From contig SMOI01000152.1 in assembly GCA_008000375.1 (NCBI GenBank), forward strand, positions 1 to 64,000: 64,000 nucleotides of DNA, read 5' to 3'. Every line of letters begins with the position of its first letter. Position 1 is the first letter of the stretch. Source of the stretch: Poteriospumella lacustris. Taxonomy: Eukaryota; Sar; Chrysophyceae; Chromulinales; Dinobryaceae. Shown here piece by piece: positions 52,827 through 62,506 of this stretch. The translations under genes and the position numbers were made by a program. Under the pieces are notes generated by a model that searched no databases, had not been told where the DNA came from, and was given only the letters and a program-made list of their open reading frames with translations.

Positions 52827-53051
52827 GCGCCTACCCCGTGAACTTCTACAAAACATAGTATGAAACACCTCCATCCTTATTCTATAGCAGATACAGACCA
52901 CACAGAAACCGTATATACCACTGCGCCGTAGTTTGGCAATTTGAAGGTTTTTCCCCCTCACTCGTGGGGTTTTCCTTCGTGTAACAAAATTATTCTTATT
53001 ATTCCACATTATTATTCTCGTTGTCGTATATTCAACTAGATACATATCATG

Positions 53052-53671
53052 TTAGTTCATACTGTAGAACCCCAATCTTCGAGTCGAACAAACCAAGAGT
53101 CGTGTCCCGATCGGACTACGCGCGTGCCTATGGAGTGTCCGTGGCGGACTTGCAGTGCATGAGCACCTGGCTGCTGCTGCTACGCCGGAGCCTACCTCGC
53201 CCACTGTAAAGACGCCGGAGAACCCGGTCATGTGTGGCCAACGAGAGGACGGCACCACCGCGACGATATCGATGACTTCCGCAACAACCTTCTGCTCTGC
53301 AGAGGCATCGCCAAGGCCTCCCACCACAAGCAGCTCTCCTTCGTGCCCGCCAACCACCCGTTCGCCCGCTGGTCCTGACGGGGTGGCGCGGCTCTGCACA
53401 GGCCCTTCAAGTGTGCCCTGTCGTTCCAAGCCTTGCGAGCGTTCACGAGGCATGGCAACATGGCAATCCGTCCAGCGCAGACACCGAGCTGCCCGAGCGG
53501 GACCGAGATTACGCTGCATACAAGGCCACCTACCAGCAGAAAAGACGAGCCTATGCGCAGCAGCTGGCCAAGGATATTGCTGCAGATGCGGACGACAACG
53601 AGGAACCACCAGATGATGATGCAGTGGACCCGGCGATGGACGAGATGGTAGACGACGTGGAAGCCGTCTAA
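53052..53671 (+). pseudogene. Broken HNH-type endonuclease-like gene
   Basis: The coding signal moves between frames. 53052-53150 encodes NKPRVVSRSDYARAYGVSVA. About 53255-53350 encodes DDIDDFRNNLLLCRGIAKAS and LSFVPANHPF, which resembles the second half of HNH_2 domains (a D-N-LLLC core). 53480-53671 encodes a coiled, charged tail (RDYAAYKATYQQKRRAYAQQ) ending DEMVDDVEAV. At least two frameshifts and a TGA near 53377 interrupt it. An intron explanation was not found. The HNH assignment rests on the LLLC block only. Confidence 0.45.
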
Positions 53672-54519
53672 CGAATGAAGGCTAGAGTTAAACACGTAGG
53701 TGCTCACTGTTGATTCTTGCGGACATCGATGCGGTATCGGACACCGCCTCTGTCCCAGATCTCGATTAGGTGTACAGTATTTCCTAACCATTGCAAGTAC
53801 CTACAGTACGGTACCATTCTCTCCTCGTTTCGGCCATGAGAAGCCCTGCTAAACGTCTGTGCGTCATCTACGTGTGTGTTACTAACCGAACGTTGATTGT
53901 ATGTAACTCTGCTCGTCTCAGCGCGTCAACATTTATTGTCCACGGCGCCGCGTAGGAATCCGGTGCGTCACACAATATGGTGGGGATCTGTGCACAATAC
54001 GGTGCGTCACACAATACAGACCGTTGTATCTGTACTAGTATACTGTATAAACAGCAACCCACAGTAGTGTGGAGCGGAGTTACAGAGCAAGTATCTGCGA
54101 GGAACTAACCCCCCCCCCACTCCGTGGGGCTAATGCTGTAAGTGCACACATATACATGGTGTCCCACAAACACATGGACATCGTATCGCTAAGCACCATC
54201 AAGTTTGCGATTGCACACTGGAAACGCTGACAACAGACAATCGAATACCATACAGTACATGTTTTGAGACGACTGCCCTGTTGGTTTGAGATGAGAGGAC
54301 AGTCGTCTCAAAACATACTATAAGTATACTGTAGAGTATTCTGTTGACTTGCGTCAACGCTTCCAGTGTGTGTGCAATTGCAACCTCAGATGATGCACTG
54401 AGAGATATGGAGTCCATGTATATGTGAGACACCATCCAACCTTGGCGGTGTTTGGCGGTCGTGATTTCTTCTGATTTATAAGACCAACAACGGCAATACG
54501 ACCGGCCCGGGGAGAGGTC
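53672..54519. other. Intergenic, no gene seen
   Basis: An imperfect inverted repeat is present: ACATGTTTTGAGACGACTG at about 54257 and CAGTCGTCTCAAAACATAC at about 54300 face each other around a short spacer. Otherwise nothing is recognised. Confidence 0.6.
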
Positions 54520-55670
54520 AAATGCGGTCGGTCAAACCCTAACCGACGGGTCAACTCCTTTCAAACCCGCCGTATGCGAAAGACTATCGAGTCAAAGGCC
54601 AGATCCAGTCGATGAATTACAGAAACGATGGTCGGTCAGACTTCAACGTTGGTACCTACCTGGGATAGGTATGATGCAACGTCTTGCGAGAGTGTGCGAG
54701 AAGAAAGACGTGAATCTACCAATGTCACTGCAAGAAGTGTGACACATCCCCAGTACTGACTGCACTGTGAGAATCTGAGTGCCGATGCTTGTCAGCTCGA
54801 CAGTTTCTCTCACTGGAGCAGTGGGGACTCGTCATACTTCCTGTAGTATCTTTGGTGGATGTGCACCACTCTCTCTCCTTTCGTTTTCGTTGTCTTTCGC
54901 ACTGTTGAAGGACGTTCTATCATATCCTACGACCACAGACAGTTGCACAGTTGAACAAAACCGAGCACCAATAACACATCGGTGTTCACCGGTAGCAGGT
55001 AAACAAGTATCGACACTATTCGCGACGATATACTTGCAGTGAAGCGTTGAGTTTATCCGACGCGGTTTGTAGTGGAGAGAGTCTCACCCAGCGGGTGGCC
55101 ACGTCTATATCACGACCACCAGTCGACCACCGAGTGCGTTTATTATTCGGGACTCGTCGATGAAACGACCAGTTCGGGTACGCATGGCCGCCCCTGGGAT
55201 GGCTTGGAGCTGGTCGCCAATACACACGGATTAGTCCCGCCCCCTTGTTCCCGTGTCTTTGTCTGTGCCTTTATCTGTGTCGTTCTCCCAGGACCTTGCA
55301 GGGCCAGTCTCCGTGTCAGTGAATCCCGAACCACTGAACCCACCCTGTCTCTTCTGTGGTATGGGATTCACCGATGCGACAATTGGCCAACGCAGGGCCC
55401 TGGGAGGATAACGCAGATATAGACCCAGGCACTGTCACAGGCACAGGTGTCCACGTCAAGCTACCCGGCAGACCGCAGCGCGTATTCTCGTCTACCGGCC
55501 CGGCTTAGGCCATGTTACAGGACTGTGTTCTCGTGTCGTTGGGCATGGATAGGGGCGGAAACAGGCGCTATACCCACTTGAAGCTCACGATACTTCTCCA
55601 GGAGCCCAGATTGGACCATACAGCCCTTGTTTCATGGCACAACTGGGCCCCAGACAGAAATACGATTTGC
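54520..55670 (+). repeat. Long dispersed repeat (copy 2)
   Basis: Direct-orientation counterpart of 48190-49425, so the two copies bracket the U-box/patatin gene and the HNH remnant. No open frame is conserved between copies. Confidence 0.7.
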
Positions 55671-55831
55671 TGACAAAGGCGATTTTCATGTATAGTTAAT
55701 GTGTGTATAGCCATTTTAAGCTCGCAGAGTCATCTCGGTGCTGTCGTTCAATAAGCATGTTCATTAATGTTCTTAAACGCCCCCCCCTACTGTACATAGA
55801 TCTTCCATTGGTGGTTGGCTGGATCCACTGT

Positions 55832-56749
55832 CTACTCTTCGATGCTGTCGTAGTCACGCAGCGTCCGCTCCAGTGACACCACCAGAATCGCATTGAGCTC
55901 TCCTCGATTGTTGAACGGTTCCAGACGTGCTCGGTTGATGGCGTGCAAGTAATGCTGACGCCGCTTCTTGTGGCCCGACGAGAAACTGACAGGCAACAGG
56001 CAGTCATCGCGCAACAGACTCCAGGCAAGAAACAGGCGGCACAGTCGCCCATTCCCATTGCCAAACGGATGAATGGTGATCAGTTCATAGAACAAATAGG
56101 TGGCCCTGCCTACGGGATGCATGGCGCGTGCTTGACCATCGTTGTAGTCGTGGCACAGGGCGATCACCGCATTCTTCGCCGCGGCAGCGGGTGCGAACAT
56201 GTACAACCCCGCATACACCGGTGACGTTCGAAAGTCATCGACTGGAAGAGCGGTGCGGTTTCCTCGTTTGTCTTCTTGATAGGCGTGTTCCATCATCCGT
56301 CGATATGTGCTTTGTATCAGCTCGAGCGACAACGGCGCGTGGGCGTTTTCTCTGAACAGGTGAACGGCCGCCCTCGCCATCTGGTACAGCTGCCTATCAG
56401 ACGACGACACTGTATCGCCGGTACGCGCTCCTTCCGCATTCCATGCCACCACTGCGGGCTCTTCACAGGAATCGTTCAAGAACTTGAGAATCGCAGACAA
56501 CGCTTCCCCTTCCGGCAGCTTCGGAGAGACCGTTCCCTCCATTCGATTCACGTCCAAAAGCATCTTTGCCAGCTGAGCTCGGTAGAACTCTGCAGATGGT
56601 GGATCTCCCTGTCTCCACTGTGACATCTTGGTATTGATGCGGTTCAGTCTATCGCGCCAATCGTCCGGGGCACAGTCCTTTGCCCATGGGACCGAGCAAA
56701 ACCGTACGGGGACATCTGCCCACGCCTTGCCATCTTCCAGCGCTGCCAT
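55832..56749 (-). CDS. Fic-domain protein (probable AMPylase or related)
   Basis: 305 residues from the first ATG (MAALEDGKAWADVPVRF). Fic proteins transfer AMP or other groups onto target hydroxyls. The core motif HPFGNGNGRLCRLF (about residue 227) keeps the catalytic His and the GNGR-xx-R loop, but the usual Asp/Glu before GNGR, which holds the metal, is Asn. Upstream, LDVNRMEGTV near residue 70 resembles the inhibitory helix motif with its Glu, although the preceding Ser/Thr is not obvious. Other family traits are LIQSTYRRMMEHAYQ and RTSPVYAGLYMFAP. There is no signal peptide or membrane helix, unlike animal FICD. An upstream in-frame TTG at 56800 is not needed. Confidence 0.85.
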   Translation of the reverse strand: MAALEDGKAWADVPVRFCSVPWAKDCAPDDWRDRLNRINTKMSQWRQGDPPSAEFYRAQLAKMLLDVNRMEGTVSPKLPEGEALSAILKFLNDSCEEPAVVAWNAEGARTGDTVSSSDRQLYQMARAAVHLFRENAHAPLSLELIQSTYRRMMEHAYQEDKRGNRTALPVDDFRTSPVYAGLYMFAPAAAAKNAVIALCHDYNDGQARAMHPVGRATYLFYELITIHPFGNGNGRLCRLFLAWSLLRDDCLLPVSFSSGHKKRRQHYLHAINRARLEPFNNRGELNAILVVSLERTLRDYDSIEE

Positions 56750-57160
56750 CTTCCTTTTCCCACGCGTAATACACTTTGTGCCGGCATCTTCTTCACACAA
56801 GTTGAGCTATACCTCCAATACAATGGCCTTGGCCCTCTTCGGGCTCAACACGGAAAAATCGAGAGATTTACGGTACATTCCTGCTGTTTTGCAGACTGGT
56901 TACTCCGCACCGACGCCTTTCCACCTGTGTCCACGCAGCGCTTGGTCTGGGTGCGCCGTTTCAGAGGACCAGACGCAACGCGCTGAATGAAGCATGCTTT
57001 ACCACGTGATGCCTCTCTTACAAACCGAGCGGTTACAAAGGTAGGTAGACTACGGAGAGAATGCACGGAAAGGAGCAACCTCAGGTAGAACCAGTATTGG
57101 TTCGAGACAGGCCACAGTCGTGGTTATGTCGTTTGTCGTGGATATGGACAGACGCAGCCG
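56750..57160. other. Intergenic, no gene seen
   Basis: Lies between two minus-strand genes: the promoter side of the Fic gene and the 3' side of the DUF285 gene. Confidence 0.5.
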
Positions 57161-58759
57161 CTATGTCGTCATCTGTAGGGACGGACGACAGCCCGCCGAC
57201 TCGAACATACCCAGTGTGTCGGTGTTAGGCGACACCTTCCACGTATCCAGTGGCTGGTTAAATGCCACGGCACCACCAAACATGCACCTCATACCGCGAA
57301 CATGGCTCACATCCCACGTGTCTAACGGCTGATTGAACGACGACGCCTGAAAGAACATGTAACCCATACTGCGAACGTTGCGCACATCCCAATTCTCCAA
57401 GGGTTGGTTAAACGCCGAGGAACATCTGAACATGCCCCACAGGTCTGTGACGTGCCTCATATCCCAAGACGTTAACGGCTGATTAAAAGCGTACGCCCCG
57501 CAGAACATGCCACTCATTGTGGAAGCTTGGCTGACGTCCCACGTGTTCAATGGCTGGTTGAACGACGTGGCTCCATGGAACATGTCACTCATGTCCGTGA
57601 TGTGGCTCATATCCAACGTGTCTAACGGCTGGTTAAACGCCGCGGCATCCTTAAAAATGCACCACATACACGTGACGTGACTCACATCCCACGCGTGTAG
57701 CGGCTGATTGAACGATGCGGCTCCATTAAACATGCTCTCCATGTCCGTGACGTGGCGCACGTCCCACGTGTTGAGAGGCTGGTTGAACGAGGTGGCTTCA
57801 CTGAACACACGCCGCATGTCCACCACCTGACGCACGTCCCACGTCGACAACGGCTGGTTAAACGCTATTGCGACATGAAACATGTCCGCCATGTCCGTGA
57901 CGTGACTCACATCCCACGTCGACAACGGCTGGTTGAACGATGCAGCTCCATGGAACAGGTAGGCCATGTCCGTGACGTGCTGTACGTTCCACGAGGCTAA
58001 CGGCTGGTTGAACGAGGTACACGCTTCAAACATGTACCGCATGTTGGTCACCTGACCCACATCCCATGAGGCTAACGGTTGGTTAAACGATCTAGCCCCG
58101 TTGAACATAGAACTCATCGCCGTGATGTGGCTCACATCCCAATTGGCCAACGGCTGGTTGAACGCGTTGGCCGCTGAGAACATGTCACATATATTGGTGA
58201 CGTGGCTCACATCCCACGAGGATAACGGCTGATTGAATGAACTGGCTTTGTGAAACATGAAGCGCATAAGGGACACCTGACCCACGTTCCATGTGTCCAA
58301 CGGCTGGTTGAAGAGGGTCGCAAAGCGGAACATTGCCTTCATCGAGGTGACGTTGTGCACGTCCCAACGGTCGATACGGTCGTTGAACTTCGTTCTCTGA
58401 AAAAGTCCGGCCATATCGGTCACCTTGCTCACATCCCAGTCGTTGATCTCCCCGTAGCGATCATACGCGGTCGCTCGGTTGCTGCACCACAACCGCACTG
58501 CCTCTCGTAGCGTCTCATTGTCGAACGGCACCCAGGCATAGTCCTTGATCATCTGTCGCACGCCAAACGGCAACATGTGACCTCTGCAACGGTCGGTCAC
58601 CACGCGGTACAGACACAGGTCCAACACCAATGGGATGGGACGGTCCGTGGGACGTCGATGGTCTGACGGTCGGGAAGGGAGGGTGGCCTGCACATCGAAT
58701 ATCGCATGAGCGCAGTCTGCATCACCAACCAGTGCCCTCGGGACCTCGTGGACTTGCAT
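57161..58759 (-). CDS. Large DUF285 repeat protein, subfamily B
   Basis: 532 residues, the longest family member here, from MQVHEVPRALVGDADC in the context CCATTGTACCATGCAAG shared with the B array 18 kb away. The head has LVLDLCLYRVVTDRCRGH, LPFGVRQMIKDYAW and FDNETLREAVRLWC, the last being an A-type variant. INDWDVSKVTDM, FNDRIDRWDV and fifteen FNQPL units follow in perfect register, ending MFESAGCRPSLQMTT. No nonsense codon or frameshift occurs in about 1.6 kb, although many neighbours are broken, so selection probably maintains it. There is no signal peptide. Confidence 0.88.
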   Translation of the reverse strand: MQVHEVPRALVGDADCAHAIFDVQATLPSRPSDHRRPTDRPIPLVLDLCLYRVVTDRCRGHMLPFGVRQMIKDYAWVPFDNETLREAVRLWCSNRATAYDRYGEINDWDVSKVTDMAGLFQRTKFNDRIDRWDVHNVTSMKAMFRFATLFNQPLDTWNVGQVSLMRFMFHKASSFNQPLSSWDVSHVTNICDMFSAANAFNQPLANWDVSHITAMSSMFNGARSFNQPLASWDVGQVTNMRYMFEACTSFNQPLASWNVQHVTDMAYLFHGAASFNQPLSTWDVSHVTDMADMFHVAIAFNQPLSTWDVRQVVDMRRVFSEATSFNQPLNTWDVRHVTDMESMFNGAASFNQPLHAWDVSHVTCMWCIFKDAAAFNQPLDTLDMSHITDMSDMFHGATSFNQPLNTWDVSQASTMSGMFCGAYAFNQPLTSWDMRHVTDLWGMFRCSSAFNQPLENWDVRNVRSMGYMFFQASSFNQPLDTWDVSHVRGMRCMFGGAVAFNQPLDTWKVSPNTDTLGMFESAGCRPSLQMTT

Positions 58760-59729
58760 GGTACAATGGTTAATGCCGGTCGTCTGTTGGAAATAGTAAA
58801 CGGATTTGGTGGATTCATGTCAATTGACTCGTGGTCGATGAGCGGTGGGGCGGAGTGCTGCTGGCATGTCGTCGTCAGATGTGACGACAAGTGACAATTG
58901 CTGGAGCAGGTGATGTCGCTTGTCGCGTGAGATCTGTCGCGGGTGATGATGTCGTCATTTCGCTGAGGGTCGGAGAGAATTTCCTCTTCATTGTTCCTTC
59001 TGTTCACAATCCAAATTGTGGTGTTCCTTCTGTTCAAGTCGCGCCGTTGGTGGTGCTCACCACCGGCGCTGCACACTGTGCGCATTCCCGAACACGTCAG
59101 GGTCAGCCAACCCTTCGACTCCGCATAGTACTGCGACAATCGCTCGGCCACTCTGATCCCAGGCTGATGTCGTACCGCAGCCGCTGTGGAGTAGTTGCCG
59201 CGGCGTCGAACTCAGGTTCTGGTATTGAAGTGGCAACAAGAGTTGAAGAGAAAGTACCCATTTCCTGGTTTGCTTCGAGCGTTCTTTGCATTATCAATGA
59301 AACGGACGAATTGCGAGTAGAAATTGTTCGTCGGTTGTAGTGTTGTGTTTGCGACTCCTCCATTGGCCAAAGAGACCAACAGGAACAGGAACAGGAACAG
59401 GAACACGACACGTGTTACAACTGCACACGACCCTGTCCCTTGATGGATACACCATATGATAACTTATATACACATACACACTCGAAGTGTAGATACAGCA
59501 CAGGGACATCGAGACCCTTTGGTGATGCAATTGTTCTACAGATCAGGACCATAGCCCAGTGAGGGGTATAGAGAGGGAGCCGTCCGTACCTTCGAGATCC
59601 CCATCTCTACTCGGCACTAACATGGTCCATCTCTCGACACGGGCACCATCGGTGGATAGTTGATACCTTGATGATTTGTAATGTACATGTGTTCTTACGT
59701 GTTTGTAAAAGATAAGCCATGACCATACA
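58760..59729. other. Intergenic, no gene seen
   Basis: Contains an (AGGAAC)n hexanucleotide repeat at about 59378-59405 and a short direct repeat of TGTTCCTTCTGTTCA at 58993-59036. No coding similarity was found. Confidence 0.55.
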
Positions 59730-60557
59730 GAAGTTGGCCTCATAGACACATGTTTCTCAGAGGCACATAGAGCAAGGTATACTGCTCGCGTTTCTAGCCC
59801 TTGTGGACTCGCAGTGAACCAGATACACCCGGTGTGTCGTGGTGTGTGTGTCCCGTCCTGTAACTACGCAGCGTCAAGTATCGTCAAGTATCTTGGTATC
59901 ATTGACATCCACCCCAGGGGTTGTGCGTGCAGGAACAACACTAGTTTTACAAGGAAAGCTCTTCGATACAGGCGGTAACATAGCTATGTTGTTGGAGATA
60001 CGGAGACATGCATGCAGCCACGGCTCTTGTACGATCGACGACTAGGACTGTGGCGTGGCATGCCGTGGTCTAACGTAACGCCATCCATTCCAGGTGTGTA
60101 AGTAAGACAAAAATGACGTCACCATGTATGTACATGGGAAAAGAGAAGCATCGCTCTCATCGCCCCATGTCCGATGGAGCTGGTGGTGTGGCATGGGGTG
60201 ACACGCCAATGCATCATTCGCACTCGACCAAGCCCACCATCGTACTACTATAGACCTCAGAGTCACCAGAAGAGCCTATCGTTCGTGTGATGGAGGACGC
60301 AAGATGTGCGAAACAATTGCCGCTTATGCAGTCAGCATCTGTGCGGTCTGTGTAGTCTGTGTAGTCTGTGTAGTCTGTGTAGTCTGTGTAGTCTGTGTAG
60401 TCCGTGTGTCTCTGTGGCAGGGACGACGGACGGACCACACTCCTCCTCCACGGTGACCGTGTGTCCTGTCACAGATCCTTGTCGCTCGTCACCAGCCGTG
60501 CGAAGCGCTCGCGACATGTGGAGACCTTCGCCTCGTCTGATTCATGAGTCACTGTGA
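59730..60557 (+). repeat. Upstream flank of the subfamily C gene (unit 1)
   Basis: Matches 61540-62506 in order: TCAGAGGCACATAGAGCAAG, GGAGACATGCATGCAGCC-type blocks, CATCGCTCTCATCGCCCCAT, the 9-bp minisatellite and CACGGTGACCGTGTGTCC. It forms a tandem duplication with the downstream unit. Confidence 0.8.
60346..60408 (+). repeat. 9-bp minisatellite GTCTGTGTA
   Basis: Six exact units and one degenerate unit. A shorter, more degenerate counterpart lies at 62104-62157 in the second duplication unit. Confidence 0.9.
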
Positions 60558-61337
60558 ATGACCACCACCATGAATCACCGCGATCTCTTCCAGCTCATCG
60601 ACCGATGTCTCCTCCGCACTTCGGAGTTGTACTGTGGGCGAGTGTTGCCATATGGGATTCGGCAACTGATCAAAGACCTTCTCGTTTATCCGCTGAACAA
60701 CGACAGCATTCGCACAGCCGTTAACCTGTGGTGTGAGAACCAGGATGATGCCATTATTCGCTATGGCCACATCTCTCTGTGGGATACACATCGTGTGACT
60801 GACATGAGCAGACTGTTTCAAAAACAAAGATCCTTCAACGACGACATCAGTGGATGGAACGTGTCGAAAGTGACCACTTCGAGTCGCATGTTGTATCAAA
60901 CGAAGGCATTCAATCAGCCTATAGGCACGTGGAATACCTCTAATGTCACCGATATGAGTGATTTACTATATGGTGCACACACCTTCAACCAGCCGTTGGA
61001 AGACTGGGACGTGTCGTCTGTCAGGAATATGGAGGGCATGTTTTGTTGTGCAATCACCTTCAACCAACCTCTGTCGACGTGGAATGTCTCCTCCGTGGTA
61101 GATATGAACTTCATGTTTAACTTGAGCTTTGCGTTCAACCAGCCGCTGGACCAGTGGAACCTTGCTGCCGCCAGTGATATCTCCGGCATGTTTGAGAATG
61201 CCAGTGCCTTCAATCAACCGCTTGCGTCGTGGAACGTCGCATCGATTCTTCAGAAGCAGTCGGTTTTCCTCAACGCCGTCGCCTTTAATCAGCAGGAGAC
61301 GATGGCGGTGTGGCGGGCTGCAGGGTTCACCGACTAA
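60558..61337 (+). CDS. DUF285 repeat protein, subfamily C
   Basis: An intact 259-residue protein from MTTTMNHRDLFQLIDRC. The head differs from A and B (LLRTSELYCGRVLPYGIRQL, then NNDSIRTAVNLWC) but keeps the same order of blocks. HISLWDTHRVTDM replaces INDWDVSQVTDM, and FNDDISGWNVSK replaces FNDRIDRWDV. Five FNQP units follow, including WNLAAASDISGM, with the tail QQETMAVWRAAGFTD. There is no signal peptide. It is the upstream member of a tandem pair; the downstream copy is broken. Confidence 0.86.
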   Translation: MTTTMNHRDLFQLIDRCLLRTSELYCGRVLPYGIRQLIKDLLVYPLNNDSIRTAVNLWCENQDDAIIRYGHISLWDTHRVTDMSRLFQKQRSFNDDISGWNVSKVTTSSRMLYQTKAFNQPIGTWNTSNVTDMSDLLYGAHTFNQPLEDWDVSSVRNMEGMFCCAITFNQPLSTWNVSSVVDMNFMFNLSFAFNQPLDQWNLAAASDISGMFENASAFNQPLASWNVASILQKQSVFLNAVAFNQQETMAVWRAAGFTD

Positions 61338-62103
61338 CGTCATGTGGGCGTACCACCATCCGCTGACGACACACTACGGTCGGTGACGTAGTGTACACCA
61401 CCGTAGATCGCGATCGTAAGCCATGCTACCCTACCAGCGGTCCACAGTCATCGATATCGAGTGAGGTGGGTGCGAACGCTTCACTGCCTCTGCACGGGTG
61501 GACGTAGCGGATGCTTCCCCCCTGCAGTTGGTTGCATGGCCATACGTGTCTCAGAGGCACATAGAGCAAGGTATACTGCTCGCGTTTCCAGCCCTTGAGG
61601 AGTCGCAGTGTACCAGATACACCCGTTGTGTTGTGTTGTGTCCTGTCCTGTAACGACACAGCGTCAAGTATCGCCGTACGCCTTGGTATCCGTGACATCC
61701 ACCCCAGGGTGTTCCATTACTATATGGTTAGAGATATGGGGACATGCATGCAGCCACGGCTCTTGTACGATCGACGACAAGGACTGTGGCGTGGCATGCC
61801 GTGGTCTAAGGTAATGCCATTCATTCCAGGTCTGTAAGAAAGAAAGAAATGACGTAACCATGTACATGGAAAAAGAGAAGCATCGCTCTCATCGCCCCAT
61901 GTCCGGTGGAGCTGGTGGTGTGGCATGGGGTGACACGCCAATGCATCATTCGCACTCGACAAATTCCACAATCGTACTACTGTAGAACTCAGAGTCACCA
62001 GCAAAGCTAATCGTTAGTGTGGTGGAAGCAAGGTTTGCGAAACAACTGCCGGTCATGCAGTCCGTAGCAGAGAGAGGCAGAGGGAGAGGGAGAGTAAGGG
62101 AAC

Positions 62104-62157
62104 CTCTGTGTAGTCTGTGTAGTCTGTGTAGCCTGTGTAGTCCGTGTAGTCTGTGTC
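62104..62157 (+). repeat. 9-bp minisatellite, degenerate copy
   Basis: About five units of GTCTGTGTA with variants GCCTGTGTA and GTCCGTGTA, at the position equivalent to 60346-60408. Confidence 0.8.
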
Positions 62158-62200
62158 TCTCTGGGGAGGACGACGGACGGACCACACTCCTCCTCCAAGG

Positions 62201-62406
62201 CTGTTTTGGAAAAGTACGAAGTATGAAGTACGAAAATTGCTCATACTTCTCGTATTTCATACAAGTATGAGAGTCATTTTGTACGGCTGTGTCGTGACAA
62301 GGCTTTGTTGCTCGTTGCTCGTACTAAGTACGAAGTACGAAAATTTTTCATATTTCCGTACATATTCCAAGTATGAAATCATAAAACCTCGTACTTCCCA
62401 ACACAG
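62201..62406. mobile_element. hAT-like non-autonomous element (MITE) with 8-bp target duplication
   Basis: This 206-bp A/T-rich insertion is absent from the tandem copy, where the empty site CTCCACGG lies at about 60447. It is flanked by CTCCAAGG (62193-62200) and CTCCACGG (62407-62414), an 8-bp duplication with one change. The ends are inverted repeats: CTGTTTTGGAAAAGTACGAA on the left, and the complement of the right end reads CTGTGTTGGGAAGTACGA. Inside, TACGAAGTA words recur. There is no coding capacity. An 8-bp duplication with short inverted ends is the hAT pattern. Confidence 0.8.
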
Positions 62407-62506
62407 CTCCACGGTGACCGTGTGTCCTGTCACAGCTCCTTGCCACTTCAGCCGCCGTCGCGACTTGTGGAGACCTTCGCCTCGTCTGATTCATGAGTCA
62501 CTGTGA

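Larger units (their letters stand above)
61540..62506 (+). repeat. Upstream flank of the subfamily C gene (unit 2)
   Basis: Tandem copy of 59730-60557. It differs by the loss of part of the minisatellite and by the 206-bp insertion at 62201-62406. Confidence 0.8.

Noticed and set aside
60332-60438. Open frames encoding YTDYTDYTD or LCSLCSLCS strings
   Set aside because: They are translations of the 9-bp minisatellite in different frames, with no other coding support.
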